From the NCBI GenBank assembly GCA_019359595.1, contig JAHHGZ010000021.1:62001-126000 (forward strand): a DNA stretch of 64,000 bases, read 5' to 3'. Shown piece by piece: positions 54,095-62,825 of the stretch (position 1 is the first letter of the stretch; each line of letters opens with the position of its first letter). This DNA is from Cyanomargarita calcarea GSE-NOS-MK-12-04C (GTDB lineage Bacteria; Cyanobacteriota; Cyanobacteriia; Cyanobacteriales; Nostocaceae). A program made the position numbers and the translations under genes. Below the pieces are notes generated by a model, which had not been told where the DNA came from, did not search any database, and was given only the letters and a program-made list of their open reading frames with translations.

Positions 54095-54937
54095 CTATTT
54101 TTCACTAAAAGAATAATCATACCAATCATCTACAGCTTGATAACCGATAGTCTGATAGATATGATTGGATGTGAGGTTTGCTTGGTCTGTGAATAAATAG
54201 CACGATTTGCATCCCTTATCTAGCAAAGCTTGACTTACAGCCGCTACACAGGAACTTGCATACCCCTTTTTTCGATACTGGGGTGGTGTATAAACAGGTC
54301 CAATCCATCCACTATTTGAAGCCAACAATCTACCACCAGCAATTGATACAGGTATCTCTGATTCCCATATATAAAAGGAATTTTGACTTAAAAAAGCATC
54401 AACTGCACGAGAAGCATTTTCCTCATTAGACCCTAATGCTTCTGTATAAAAAGCTTCAATCCAGTCAATCAGTAATTCGCGATCGCTTATTGATGCCAGC
54501 CGCAAATTACCGTTTGCCTGTTGTACATCCTCTACTGTATCTAATTGATGTAGCCGCAGTTGCATATCAGGTTTATAGGACTGACCTGTTATATTTTGCC
54601 AAGCTTGAGCAAAAGCTTCCGCTTCCTTTGGTAAACTGCTAACACCTGGTAGCTTTTGTTTCTGTTTGTACAAATCTTCAGCAATTAATTCCACTGCTAC
54701 CAAATCTGTCATTTTTGACAATAACAACTTTCGAGGTGGTGTTCTGATAGCGACTGCGATGATATTTCCGTCTTTCTCTACTGCTGCTAAATAAGGCTCG
54801 CTATCATACCGTTTAGGATTCTTAATTAGACTATTACAAATTCCTAAAAGCAAGCAGTGTCTAGCTTCTTGGAAGAGTAAATAGTCTTTTACCCGATCGT
54901 AAAATTGACTTGCATCTTGATATCCATAAACTTTCAT
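54095..54937 (-). CDS. GNAT-family N-acetyltransferase
   Basis: 280 residues, ATG at 54937 (MKVYGYQDASQFYDRVKDYLLFQEARHCLLLGI). The N-terminal half is an unrecognised helical domain and the C-terminal half (150-280) a GNAT domain: WIGPVYTPPQYRKKGYASSCVAAVSQALLDKG is the acetyl-CoA loop (Q/RxxGxA type), and SNHIYQTIGYQAVDDWYDYSF the last strand. The acceptor is unknown. It converges with the PD-(D/E)XK gene with a 16 bp gap. Confidence 0.88.
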   Translation of the reverse strand: MKVYGYQDASQFYDRVKDYLLFQEARHCLLLGICNSLIKNPKRYDSEPYLAAVEKDGNIIAVAIRTPPRKLLLSKMTDLVAVELIAEDLYKQKQKLPGVSSLPKEAEAFAQAWQNITGQSYKPDMQLRLHQLDTVEDVQQANGNLRLASISDRELLIDWIEAFYTEALGSNEENASRAVDAFLSQNSFYIWESEIPVSIAGGRLLASNSGWIGPVYTPPQYRKKGYASSCVAAVSQALLDKGCKSCYLFTDQANLTSNHIYQTIGYQAVDDWYDYSFSEK

Positions 54938-55244
54938 ATTACATCCCTTCCCGGCATTTTATTTTCAGACAATAGAAATATTGCAAAAGTCTTTTTTTCA
55001 TCTGCGTCCTACCTGATATCTTGCACCTCTCAAATCGAATGTTAGAATTATCGCTATTTTCATCTAAGTAAATCGATTCATGCTCCTACCCACCAGGGAC
55101 TATAAGTCCCTGTCTAATGGCATAAGTCCATTTAAATGGACTAAAAATGAACTTTGTTGTTATCGTACTTTTCGTAACTTAGGAAATTATAGATATGTGG
55201 CTTATACGCAAGCTGCAAGATATGAGCTACCCTCCTTACGTCCG
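54938..55244. other. 307 bp gap with a double-hairpin repeat
   Basis: No gene. The repeat at 55087-55155 fills a quarter of it. Frames here (for example 55080-55307) run through the repeat and into the AAA+ gene antisense. Confidence 0.5.
55087..55155. repeat. Double-hairpin dispersed repeat, copy 2
   Basis: CCAGGGACTATAAGTCCCTG, TCTAATGGCATAAGTCCATT and TAAATGGACTAAAAATGAAC form two hairpins. It is the inverse of 22611-22674, with compensatory stem changes. Confidence 0.65.
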
Positions 55245-56468
55245 TTATTTATCCGTTGCCACCTCTTTTACACTTTTCATTTGTTCTCGCAAAGCTGTAA
55301 CTTGTGAAATCACACTTTTCTCCATTCCATCAGCTTCCATCTCTCCCATCCAATGCATCATCGACGAAAGAAATAATTCTTTGAGATAAGCAAAAGAAAA
55401 ACCTTCAGTCATCTTTGCAATTTTCGTAATACTTGCATCAGATAAACGCAGTGCTGGCTTGAATTTCTCATTCCACAAATTTGTGTATGCAATGCGTTCC
55501 GTTAAACCAGGTAACTCGAAATAATATTTTCTGTCAAAACGACTCGGACGGTCTAAAATTGCTGGATCGATACGTTCTGGATGGTTAGTTGTGGCTAAAA
55601 TTACCAATCCTGTATTTGCCGCAAAACCATCAATCTCGTTCAAAAAGAATGAACGGTTGTCTCCTTCAACCAAAGAATCAATATCTTCTAAAATCAAAAG
55701 ACATGGAGCAGACTGTCTTGCTCGTTTGAATACTTGCTTAATATTCTCATGAGGATTATCATACTGAGATTTTAAGCTTTTAACATACAAACACGGCAGT
55801 TGCATTTGATTAATTAAAGCTTTTACCGCATGAGTCTTGCCGTTTCCAGGAGAACCAATAAACAGAATTCCTCGCTTCCAAGGAATACCGTAACTTTCGT
55901 AAGTCTCTTGGGATTCAAAAAAGTGTCGCAAGTCGTCACGGATATCTTGTTTGAGAGTTCCACCGAGAACCAAATTATCAAAGCTAGCGCTTTTTATCGA
56001 TTCAAACAAATCTGAATTTTTTGACCAATAACCATCTTCAAATACTAAAACTTCGTCTCTAATTTCTGAATTCCACTCACAAACAGTAGCATAAAAAGTT
56101 TCAGCGATTTCTTTATTATCAGCTAAAACCCAGTAATATCTAAGTTTACAATGACCCTCCTGCCAACTAATTAAAAGTATGTCAAACTTATGCCCTTGCC
56201 ATGTTACTTCCAAACTGGCATTTTCTGTATAATCATAAATTTCACAGTCCATCCCATTCCAACCTGTGAGAATTTGGTTATGAATAGACTTATCCTGTTT
56301 AATAGTACAAAAATTAGCTTCTGCATACCTTTCAACATCAAACGTAGAGTCATTACCTTCGAGCAATGCTTTTTTGGGATACAGTCCAGCTAATTCCTGA
56401 CTGACATAGTAAGAAATCGCATTATTGGTAAGGTTAAGCGCTTCTAATATCAGTTGTTGCATTTTCAT
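55245..56468 (-). CDS. AAA+ ATPase (BCS1-like arrangement), unknown role
   Basis: 407 residues, ATG at 56468. The N-terminal ~190 residues form an unrecognised alpha/beta domain (WQGHKFDILLISWQEGHCKLRYYWVL), followed by SFDNLVLGGTLKQDIRDDLRHFF, which resembles the pre-AAA segment of BCS1-like proteins. The AAA+ core has Walker A GSPGNGKTHA, Walker B CLLILEDIDSL, sensor 1 LATTNHPERIDPAIL, and the arginine finger region DRPSRFDRKYYF, plus a C-terminal lid (MTEGFSFAYLKELFLSSMM). It should be an active ATPase. A second AAA+ gene lies upstream on the same strand, separated by a MITE. Substrate unknown. Confidence 0.85.
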   Translation of the reverse strand: MKMQQLILEALNLTNNAISYYVSQELAGLYPKKALLEGNDSTFDVERYAEANFCTIKQDKSIHNQILTGWNGMDCEIYDYTENASLEVTWQGHKFDILLISWQEGHCKLRYYWVLADNKEIAETFYATVCEWNSEIRDEVLVFEDGYWSKNSDLFESIKSASFDNLVLGGTLKQDIRDDLRHFFESQETYESYGIPWKRGILFIGSPGNGKTHAVKALINQMQLPCLYVKSLKSQYDNPHENIKQVFKRARQSAPCLLILEDIDSLVEGDNRSFFLNEIDGFAANTGLVILATTNHPERIDPAILDRPSRFDRKYYFELPGLTERIAYTNLWNEKFKPALRLSDASITKIAKMTEGFSFAYLKELFLSSMMHWMGEMEADGMEKSVISQVTALREQMKSVKEVATDK

Positions 56469-56576
56469 GGCAATTTACCTACCTGACTCAGTTTTGGTGT
56501 CGGAATGTCTGCATATCAGAATATCTACACATCCTCAAGAAGCTATTCCAGAAATTTGACTGCGAGATCCTCCCTA

Positions 56577-56816
56577 GATCCCCAACTTCTTTAAGGATAC
56601 TGTTGGCGAATGGTAGGTCTAACCCCTCAATGCCGATCCAAACAGTTCTCTCCCATACCTGACAATAATCGACTATTGATACAAAGCCCACCTGCGTGGA
56701 CTAAATTCTTTATTTAGCCCACGTAGGTGGGCTACCTGCGGTAAGCGAAGCGCCTATGTTCAATTAGCCGCACCATTCTATGGTGACGGGGGGATTTCGA
56801 GTTTTGGAGGGGATCT
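56577..56816. mobile_element. Palindromic MITE-like element (family 2), copy 3, between the two AAA+ genes
   Basis: From AGATCCCCAACTTCTTTAAG to GAGGGGATCT, 240 bp. The inner parts match copies 1 and 2: GGATACTGTTGGCGAATGG, GCCCACCTGCGTGGACTAAA / TTTAGCCCACGTAGGTGGGC, and CACCATTCTATGGTG with an inverted orientation of the core. A short repeat (GGTAAGCGAAGCGCC) is inserted near 56740. It is 13 bp past the stop codon of the upstream AAA+ gene. Confidence 0.7.
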
Positions 56817-56829
56817 GACTACATAGTTT

Positions 56830-58032
56830 CTAAACATACTTAAGTAAAAATTCGTACATCAAATCTATTCTCCCCTTCCGCAACATCGCAGGATCTAATC
56901 TTTCTGTTGTGTTGCAAGTCATCAATACAACCAATCTTTGCTGCATTTGAATACCAGATTCATCAATTACACTCTGGTATAAAGTGCCATCTAATAAACT
57001 TAAGATATGTTCTGTTTTATTGTTATATTGAGCGACTTCAGAGGCACGATTCTGTGCTAAATTATCTGCCTCGTTAATAATAATACAAATTCTCTCTAAG
57101 TAAGAGGGTGGGACAAAGTTAGCGATCGCATCATGGTCTAAAATAAAGATGACATAACCCAAAGGTACAAGAATTTCTTTGGCTACTGCTTGCGTCCAAA
57201 CAGTTTTACCTGTACCCGGTTCACCATGTACTAACACTGCTAGCTGCTTTTGATTGAGAATTGCCTGTTGAACATTATCTGTAAAGTTTTGAATGTCTGA
57301 AGGGAAGCTGTTGATAGAAAATTGACTGTGAACCTTACCTACACGACTTTGATATCCACTCAACATCACAGCCAAATCGTAAGTTGATTTATTAATTAAC
57401 GGCGCTAAATTTTTCGCCATTAAAGTATACTGTCTTCGACCGCGATCGTAGTTATCAATTTGCAGCCAAACGTCATATTTTGACCAGTACGCATAAACAG
57501 TATTAACTACATCCAGACGTTCCCAACTGACAAATTTATCTACAGGAAAATAAAAGTCCCTTTCTAAATAATATTGTGTAATAACATCAGGACGTGATAA
57601 TAAATCTAAAACTCTTAATACAGTAATTTCTTGCAGTCTATTCAGAACATAATCAATTGGAATGCTGTTGCGGCTGACAAACTGAACAATCGGCGTTTCT
57701 GTAGTTAAAACATCCTTATAACGATAATCTGGTGTCAGCGGATCTGGGGTGATATAATTCCAAAATTTTTCTACTTCGTAGCGGGTGTTGTCAGAAACAA
57801 CATTTAAGACATTCGCCCACCAAGCATAATTATTCCGTCCTAAAATATCAGCAATATTACTTGCTAAATTAAAACCTTTTTGACCTAATTCCCGCGAGTC
57901 CTTGGATACAACCTGCAAAAAGAACTCCAAGTCAAAGTCTCTAGTAAATGGTCGCCAACCACTTGCAAGCAAGCTTTGACGGTTGTTATTTGCGGGAGAA
58001 CTTTCGTTGTTCCTAAAATAATCAAATTCCAT
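56830..58032 (-). CDS. AAA+ ATPase lacking the C-terminal lid, unknown role
   Basis: 400 residues, ATG at 58032 (MEFDYFRNNESSPANNNRQS). The N-terminal ~250 residues are unrecognised (YAWWANVLNVVSDNTRYEVEKFW; YFPVDKFVSWERLDVVNTVYAY). The AAA+ core has VHGEPGTGKTVWTQAVA (Walker A), ICIIINEADNLAQ (a Walker B variant with Asn before Glu), MTCNTTERLDPAMLRKGRIDLMYEF (sensor 1 and Arg region), and stops nine residues after the RIDL arginine with no lid helices. The MITE starts 13 bp past the stop codon, so truncation by insertion is possible. It precedes the other AAA+ gene on the same strand. Confidence 0.8.
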   Translation of the reverse strand: MEFDYFRNNESSPANNNRQSLLASGWRPFTRDFDLEFFLQVVSKDSRELGQKGFNLASNIADILGRNNYAWWANVLNVVSDNTRYEVEKFWNYITPDPLTPDYRYKDVLTTETPIVQFVSRNSIPIDYVLNRLQEITVLRVLDLLSRPDVITQYYLERDFYFPVDKFVSWERLDVVNTVYAYWSKYDVWLQIDNYDRGRRQYTLMAKNLAPLINKSTYDLAVMLSGYQSRVGKVHSQFSINSFPSDIQNFTDNVQQAILNQKQLAVLVHGEPGTGKTVWTQAVAKEILVPLGYVIFILDHDAIANFVPPSYLERICIIINEADNLAQNRASEVAQYNNKTEHILSLLDGTLYQSVIDESGIQMQQRLVVLMTCNTTERLDPAMLRKGRIDLMYEFLLKYV

Positions 58033-58679
58033 ATTTTCAGTTTTGCTTCCTTTTCTGGGGGAATTAAGAGTCAGGAATTAAGATAACTTATAATTTAGAA
58101 CTTGCGTACACAATTGTGACAGATTTTTATGTAATACAAATCACCTCTGTGGAAGTCGCTAAAGTATAAAAGTGTCCATCACTTGAAAGACATTCTTTTA
58201 AGGATAGCTACTTTCAGGGTAACCTTCCATCTACGTAGGGCTTATAGACTGTTTTCGTAGGCAAGTGGTTAAATTTTGGCAATATTATAATAGTTGATTT
58301 TAATTAAAACAGCACAGGCAGACAGCGCATCAACTAAAAATATCAGGGTCGGTGGTTGGCGTAGTGACGCTTTTTTGTTTTGACATGGAATCAGCGAGTT
58401 TGCGCTCTTTATCTTACTCAGTCCCTTCTGTACTACATTGTAATATAAAATCGGCGGTGGTGTCAATGTGGTTGAAAAACCTGTTTTTGCTCCCCAGCGA
58501 GTGCGCCTTATGCTGCGTCTGCACAAGCGCTTTACCGTTCGTTTGGTTTCCAAGATATTCAACCGTATGCTGAAAGTGAAATTCCAGAGAAATGGAATAC
58601 ATAGTTGTTAGTTGATAATGGTTGGTTATGGGTTTTTAAAAACCACCATCCAACAATCACTAACAACTAATCACCAAAA
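58033..58679. other. 647 bp gap with a GNAT remnant
   Basis: It holds the acetyltransferase remnant at 58488-58604 and, after it, a repeat pair (GTTAGTTGATAATGGTTGG / CCATCCAACAATCACTAAC) around GGTTTTTAAAAACC (58634-58647), which may terminate the ychF transcript. The rest shows nothing recognised. Confidence 0.4.
58488..58604 (+). pseudogene. GNAT acetyltransferase C-terminal remnant
   Basis: The frame reads SAPYAASAQALYRSFGFQDI, then QPYAESEIPEKWNT, TAG at 58602-58604. ALYRSFGFQ-x-I-x-PY is the usual final strand of GNAT proteins (A..LY...GF). There is no start or acetyl-CoA loop upstream in this frame (a TGA lies at 58473), so it is a decayed tail. Confidence 0.6.
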
Positions 58680-59771
58680 TTACGCGCTAGTAAGGAATAA
58701 CATTACATCACCTTCTTTAACAATATATTCTTTTCCTTCACTTCTAACTAAGCCTTTTCCTTTCGCAGCAGTCATGGAACCATTGGCAATTAAATCATCA
58801 TATGCAACAGTTTCAGCCCGAATAAAGCAGCGTTCAAAATCAGAGTGAATTACACCTGCTGCCTGCGGTGCGGTCATCCCTGCATGAATTGTCCAAGCAC
58901 GGGTTTCTTTTTCTCCCGTAGTAAAATAAGTCCGCAATCCTAAAAGGGCATAAGTTGCACGAATCAAAGATTTTAATCCACCTTCTTTTACACCCAAAGA
59001 TTCCAGAAAATCTGCTCTTTCTTCCTGCGGTAAGTCAATCAACTCTGATTCTACTTGTGCGGAGACTACAACGACTTGAGCATTTTCCTGAGTGGCAATT
59101 TCCTTGACTTTCTCCACATATTGATTACCCGTTGCTAAATCATCTTCTGACACATTAGCCGCAAAAATAATTGGTTTAGCGGTGAGCAGTTGCAAGAATT
59201 TAATTGCTTCACTCTCTTCTTCCGTCAAACCCAATTGCCGGATAGATTTCCCTTCATTGAGTTCTACAGATATTTTCTCTAGAATTGATACTTCAAATTG
59301 GGCTTCTTTACTAGTACGGGCTAACTTTCTCGCACGCTCTATGCGCTTCTCCACTTGACCTAAATCAGCCAGAGCGAGTTCTAAATTAATGACTTCAATA
59401 TCCCTGGTTGGGTCAACCGAACCCGAGACATGGATAATATCATCATTATCAAAGCAACGCACCACATGAACAATGGCATCAACTTCTCGAATGTGAGAGA
59501 GAAATGCATTACCTTTTCCCTCACCCTTACTGGCACCCTTAATCAAACCAGCAATATCGACAAACTCCACCTGGGCTGGAATAATTTGTCTAGCAGTGGA
59601 AATACCAGCCAATACATTTAAACGCTCATCTGGAACAGAGACAACACCCACATTCGGGTTGATTGTACAAAAAGGGAAGTTAGCAGCTTCAGCCTTGGCA
59701 TTTTCCACCAAAGCATTGAACAAAGTAGATTTTCCGACGTTGGGAAGTCCGACAATCCCGGCTCTTAGCAT
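58680..59771 (-). CDS. ychF: Redox-regulated ATPase/GTPase YchF (Obg-like)
   Basis: 363 residues, the usual length. G1 GLPNVGKSTLF (8-18), the family-specific ANFPFCTINPNVG, G3 VDIAGLIKGASKGEG, the modified G4 AANVSEDDL in place of NKxD that gives ATP preference, and the C-terminal TGS domain (AWTIHAGMTAPQAAGVIHSDFERCFIRAE; KEYIVKEGDVMLF). It is a ribosome-associated, universally conserved P-loop protein. ATG at 59771. Confidence 0.96.
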   Translation of the reverse strand: MLRAGIVGLPNVGKSTLFNALVENAKAEAANFPFCTINPNVGVVSVPDERLNVLAGISTARQIIPAQVEFVDIAGLIKGASKGEGKGNAFLSHIREVDAIVHVVRCFDNDDIIHVSGSVDPTRDIEVINLELALADLGQVEKRIERARKLARTSKEAQFEVSILEKISVELNEGKSIRQLGLTEEESEAIKFLQLLTAKPIIFAANVSEDDLATGNQYVEKVKEIATQENAQVVVVSAQVESELIDLPQEERADFLESLGVKEGGLKSLIRATYALLGLRTYFTTGEKETRAWTIHAGMTAPQAAGVIHSDFERCFIRAETVAYDDLIANGSMTAAKGKGLVRSEGKEYIVKEGDVMLFLTSA

Positions 59772-59846
59772 TTTAGATTTTAGATTTTAGATTTTGGATT
59801 TTGGATCTAACTCCAGAGCCTATCTTAGAACTACCTGGAATTACTT

Positions 59847-60032
59847 TCAAATAGGTTGGGGAATTGTTTGAGGAATTGGTGCAGGTACAGTTTGCGGTAT
59901 GGGTTGGGGAATTGGCTCTGGCACAGGCTGGGGAATTACTGGATCTGGTGTAGGTTCCGGACGTGGTAAAGGGTTATGCTCAGGAGTGGGTATCTGTGGT
60001 TCAGGGATAGAAATTGCGTTTGGATTAAACAT
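59847..60032 (-). CDS. Possible 61-residue Pro-rich peptide
   Basis: MFNPNAISIPEPQIPTPEHN, then PxPxP-type repeats with (I/V)PQP(V/I)PEP and IPQ(T/P) units to the end. It has an ATG and an in-frame stop but no clear ribosome binding site or signal peptide. Such low-complexity frames occur in cyanobacteria both as real small proteins and as chance products of repeated DNA. I list it at low confidence. Confidence 0.4.
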   Translation of the reverse strand: MFNPNAISIPEPQIPTPEHNPLPRPEPTPDPVIPQPVPEPIPQPIPQTVPAPIPQTIPQPI

Positions 60033-60149
60033 GGACAGTTAATAATATTATTCATCCCTACCAACCTAGAACACAACCCACTCAGCCGACATCTGGCCAA
60101 AAGACTATATCGATGGGAGAGTTGGGAGTTGGGAGTTGGGAGTTAGGAG

Positions 60150-60280
60150 TACGGCTGTTAAGATGACTTAATCAAGAGTGCAAAATACCAAATCTTTATT
60201 TTTACCTTCGCCTTCTTGGAGGGTAGTAACGAAGGACGCAAAGAAGAGACCATTTCACCGCTTACACCTTAACAAGCGTA
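60150..60280. repeat. MITE-like element related to 807-995, copy 2
   Basis: TACGGCTGTTAAGATGACTT at the left and CACCTTAACAAGCGTAG at the right are inverted. ATTTCACCGCTTACACCTTAA matches TTATTTCACAGCTTACACTTTAA of copy 1. It is shorter than copy 1 because the central hairpin is missing. It is preceded by a GTTGGGA heptamer array (60123-60148). The 59772-60372 gap otherwise has only the Pro-rich frame. Confidence 0.6.
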
Positions 60281-60372
60281 GAGTTAGGTGTTAGAAGTTT
60301 GTCGGTTTTTAACTCATAACTCATAATTCCTAACTGCTAACTCCGCGCTCTTGGGAGTTAATTCAAAAAAAA

Positions 60373-61854
60373 ATGCTCAATCAAAACCAAACCCCCCTAC
60401 TCGACACCTTAACAACCCTTGCAGCCCATCCTCACGCCCCATTTTACACCCCAGGCCACAAACGAGGCGCAGGCATTCCCAAACCCCTAGCAGAAGCTTT
60501 CGGTAAAGACGTATTTCATGCCGACTTACCAGAACTCACCGAATTAGATAACCTCTTTGCACCATCTGGTGTCATCCAACAAGCCCAACAACTCGCAGCA
60601 GAAGCATTTGGTGCATCACAAACATGGTTTCTTGTCAATGGTTCCACCTGTGGAATAGAAGCCGCAATTCTAGCAACTTGTAGAAGTGGCGATAAAATTA
60701 TTTTGCCGCGTAACGTTCATTCTTCAGCGATCGCCGGTTTAATTCTCTCCGGTGCGATGCCAATTTTTATCAATCCAGAATACGACCCAATTTTAGATAT
60801 AGCCCACAGTATCACCCCTTTATCCGTCCAAACTGCACTCGAACAACATCCCGACACTAAAGCGGTGATGATGGTTTACCCAACATATTACGGCGTGTGC
60901 CAAGATATGAGAGCGATCGCCCGAATTACTCACGAATATAATATCCCTTTACTGGTAGACGAAGCTCACGGCGCACACTTTGCCTTTCATCCAGAATTAC
61001 CCATCCCAGCCTTAGTCGCAGGTGCCGATTTAACAGTACAATCCATTCATAAAACCCTCGGTGCAATGACACAAGCATCGATGCTGCATACACAGGGTAA
61101 TAGAGTAGATAGCTCGCGCGTCAGTAAGGCATTGCAGTTAGTCCAGTCTACCAGTCCCAGTTATCTACTTCTGGCTTCCCTAGATGCAGCCCGTCAGCAA
61201 ATGGCATTGCATGGAAAAGATTTGATGTCTCGCACCTTAGAACTGTCTTCGGAAGCCTCACATCGGATCGGTCAAATTCCAGGATTATCAGTTTTAAACT
61301 TTCCCCCATCTCCCCCTCCCCCCATCTCCCCCTCCTCATTTATTGCTTTAGACAAAACTCGCTTGACCGTGACAGTTTCCGGCTTAGGGATGACAGGCTT
61401 TGCAGCAGATGAAATTTTGGAGGAACAATTAGGTGTAACCTGTGAATTTCCATCGCTACAGCATCTCACCTTTATTATCAGCCTGGGCAATACACAGGAA
61501 GATATTGAGCAACTAGTGCAAGGTTTCACAACTCTAGCGCTACATAGAACCCCACCCCCTAACCCCCTCCCCGCACGCAGGGAGGGGGGACAGGAAATTA
61601 CTACGTGGGATTATATGCGTATTTCACCCCGTGAAGCTTTTTTTGCAGCTACAGAGGCATTATCACTAGAAAAAACACGCGATCGCATTTGTGCAGAAAT
61701 CGTCTGTCCCTACCCACCTGGAATTCCCCTGTTAATGCCGGGAGAAGTTATTACAAAATCAGCGATTGAATATTTACAACAAATTCAAGGAATGGGTGGA
61801 TTTATCACCGGTTGTGCCGATCTATCCCTCAAAAGTTTAAAAGTAGTCCAATAG
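60373..61854 (+). CDS. Orn/Lys/Arg decarboxylase family protein
   Basis: 493 residues, ATG at 60373. PLP fold-type I decarboxylase: FYTPGHKRGAGIPKPL, TWFLVNGSTCGIEAAILA, RNVHSSAIAGLILSGAMPIF, LLVDEAHGAHFAFHPELP and the PLP lysine SIHKTLGAMTQASML, then the C-terminal domain with EAFFAATEALSLEKT and CPYPPGIPLLMPGE. Substrate (Arg, Lys or Orn) cannot be told. It would make a polyamine precursor in the cytosol. Two Pro-rich insertions (about 311-323, FPPSPPPPISPSS; about 396-412, TPPPNPLPARREGG) are encoded by G/C-rich repeat DNA and sit in what should be loops, keeping the frame. Confidence 0.9.
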   Translation: MLNQNQTPLLDTLTTLAAHPHAPFYTPGHKRGAGIPKPLAEAFGKDVFHADLPELTELDNLFAPSGVIQQAQQLAAEAFGASQTWFLVNGSTCGIEAAILATCRSGDKIILPRNVHSSAIAGLILSGAMPIFINPEYDPILDIAHSITPLSVQTALEQHPDTKAVMMVYPTYYGVCQDMRAIARITHEYNIPLLVDEAHGAHFAFHPELPIPALVAGADLTVQSIHKTLGAMTQASMLHTQGNRVDSSRVSKALQLVQSTSPSYLLLASLDAARQQMALHGKDLMSRTLELSSEASHRIGQIPGLSVLNFPPSPPPPISPSSFIALDKTRLTVTVSGLGMTGFAADEILEEQLGVTCEFPSLQHLTFIISLGNTQEDIEQLVQGFTTLALHRTPPPNPLPARREGGQEITTWDYMRISPREAFFAATEALSLEKTRDRICAEIVCPYPPGIPLLMPGEVITKSAIEYLQQIQGMGGFITGCADLSLKSLKVVQ

Positions 61855-61917
61855 GTAGATTTTATATCGACACCATGCAAAAATATCCAAATCCGCGTCA
61901 GTGAGCAGCATTTACAG

Positions 61918-61960
61918 CGATGCCCTTGGCAACGGCTAAAGCCGTATCGCGTTGCTCTCG
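61918..61960. repeat. Short dispersed repeat GCGAT...ATCGC
   Basis: GCGATGCCCTTGGCAACGG, CTAAAGCC, GTATCGCGTTGC. The left part and the GTATCGC end are the same as the 21 bp insertion in the cyanase remnant (40753-40782), here with a longer centre. Confidence 0.65.
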
Positions 61961-62010
61961 TAAGTCATACAGTAATAGCATTACAGTAGCGATATTACCA
62001 TTTTCCAATT

Positions 62011-62799
62011 ATGAATTTTCCATTCCCAGGAATGAACCCTTATTTAGAAAATCCTGTATTGTGGTCAGAATTACATCATCGTTTAATTAGTGCAGTCGCA
62101 GATGAAATCGAACCAAATATTCCCCCTCAATATCGAGTTGGTATCGAACAGCGTACCTATTTAAGTGATGACTCGGATTCTGTATTGGTAGGTATACCCG
62201 ATGTTGCTGTTTTCTCTAAACAATCATTACCAAAACCGCATTCAACTACTACACAAATTTCCACTTCTGAAGGGATTGCTGTGATAATGCCAATGCCAGA
62301 AAATGTCACAGAAAGTTACTTAGAAATTAAAGAGGTCGGAACTGGTTTTGTTATTGCAACAATTGAAATTTTATCTCCTAAAAATAAACGTGCGGGTGAA
62401 GGTAGAAAAGCTTATGAACTTAAACGCAAGCAAGTTTTAGCAAGTCTTAGTCATCTAATCGAAATTGATTTACTCAGAAGTGGAAAACCACTAACCGTTT
62501 TAGGAGAAGTACCAATAACAGATTACCGCATTGTAGTTAGTAAAAGCGAACTTCGTCCCCAAGCGACATTATATGCTTTTAACGTTACAGAAAAAATTCC
62601 TACTTTTTCTTTACCTTTACAATCAGGAGATAATGAACCAATTTTAGATTTGCAATCTTTGTTAAATAAAATTTATGCTCGGGCAAGATTTTATTTATCA
62701 ATTGATTATAATCAAGAACCTGTACCACAGTTAAAAAGAGATGATGTAGTATGGTTAGATGCACTTTTACGCGAGCAGGGATTGAGAAGTAAAGAGTGA
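62011..62799 (+). CDS. DUF4058 family protein
   Basis: 262 residues, ATG at 62011. The opening MNFPFPGMNPYLENPVLWSELHHRLISAVAD matches DUF4058, a family expanded in cyanobacteria. YLEIKEVGTGFVIATIEILSPKNKRAGEGRKAYELKRKQVL is its conserved middle, with an (E)-x7-IE-x-L-x-P-x-NK pattern that recalls PD-(D/E)XK folds; that comparison is an inference. Function is unknown. Several paralogues per genome are usual. Confidence 0.88.
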   Translation: MNFPFPGMNPYLENPVLWSELHHRLISAVADEIEPNIPPQYRVGIEQRTYLSDDSDSVLVGIPDVAVFSKQSLPKPHSTTTQISTSEGIAVIMPMPENVTESYLEIKEVGTGFVIATIEILSPKNKRAGEGRKAYELKRKQVLASLSHLIEIDLLRSGKPLTVLGEVPITDYRIVVSKSELRPQATLYAFNVTEKIPTFSLPLQSGDNEPILDLQSLLNKIYARARFYLSIDYNQEPVPQLKRDDVVWLDALLREQGLRSKE

Positions 62800-62825
62800 G
62801 TAGCATCCCTGAGTCTTAGTAAAGG

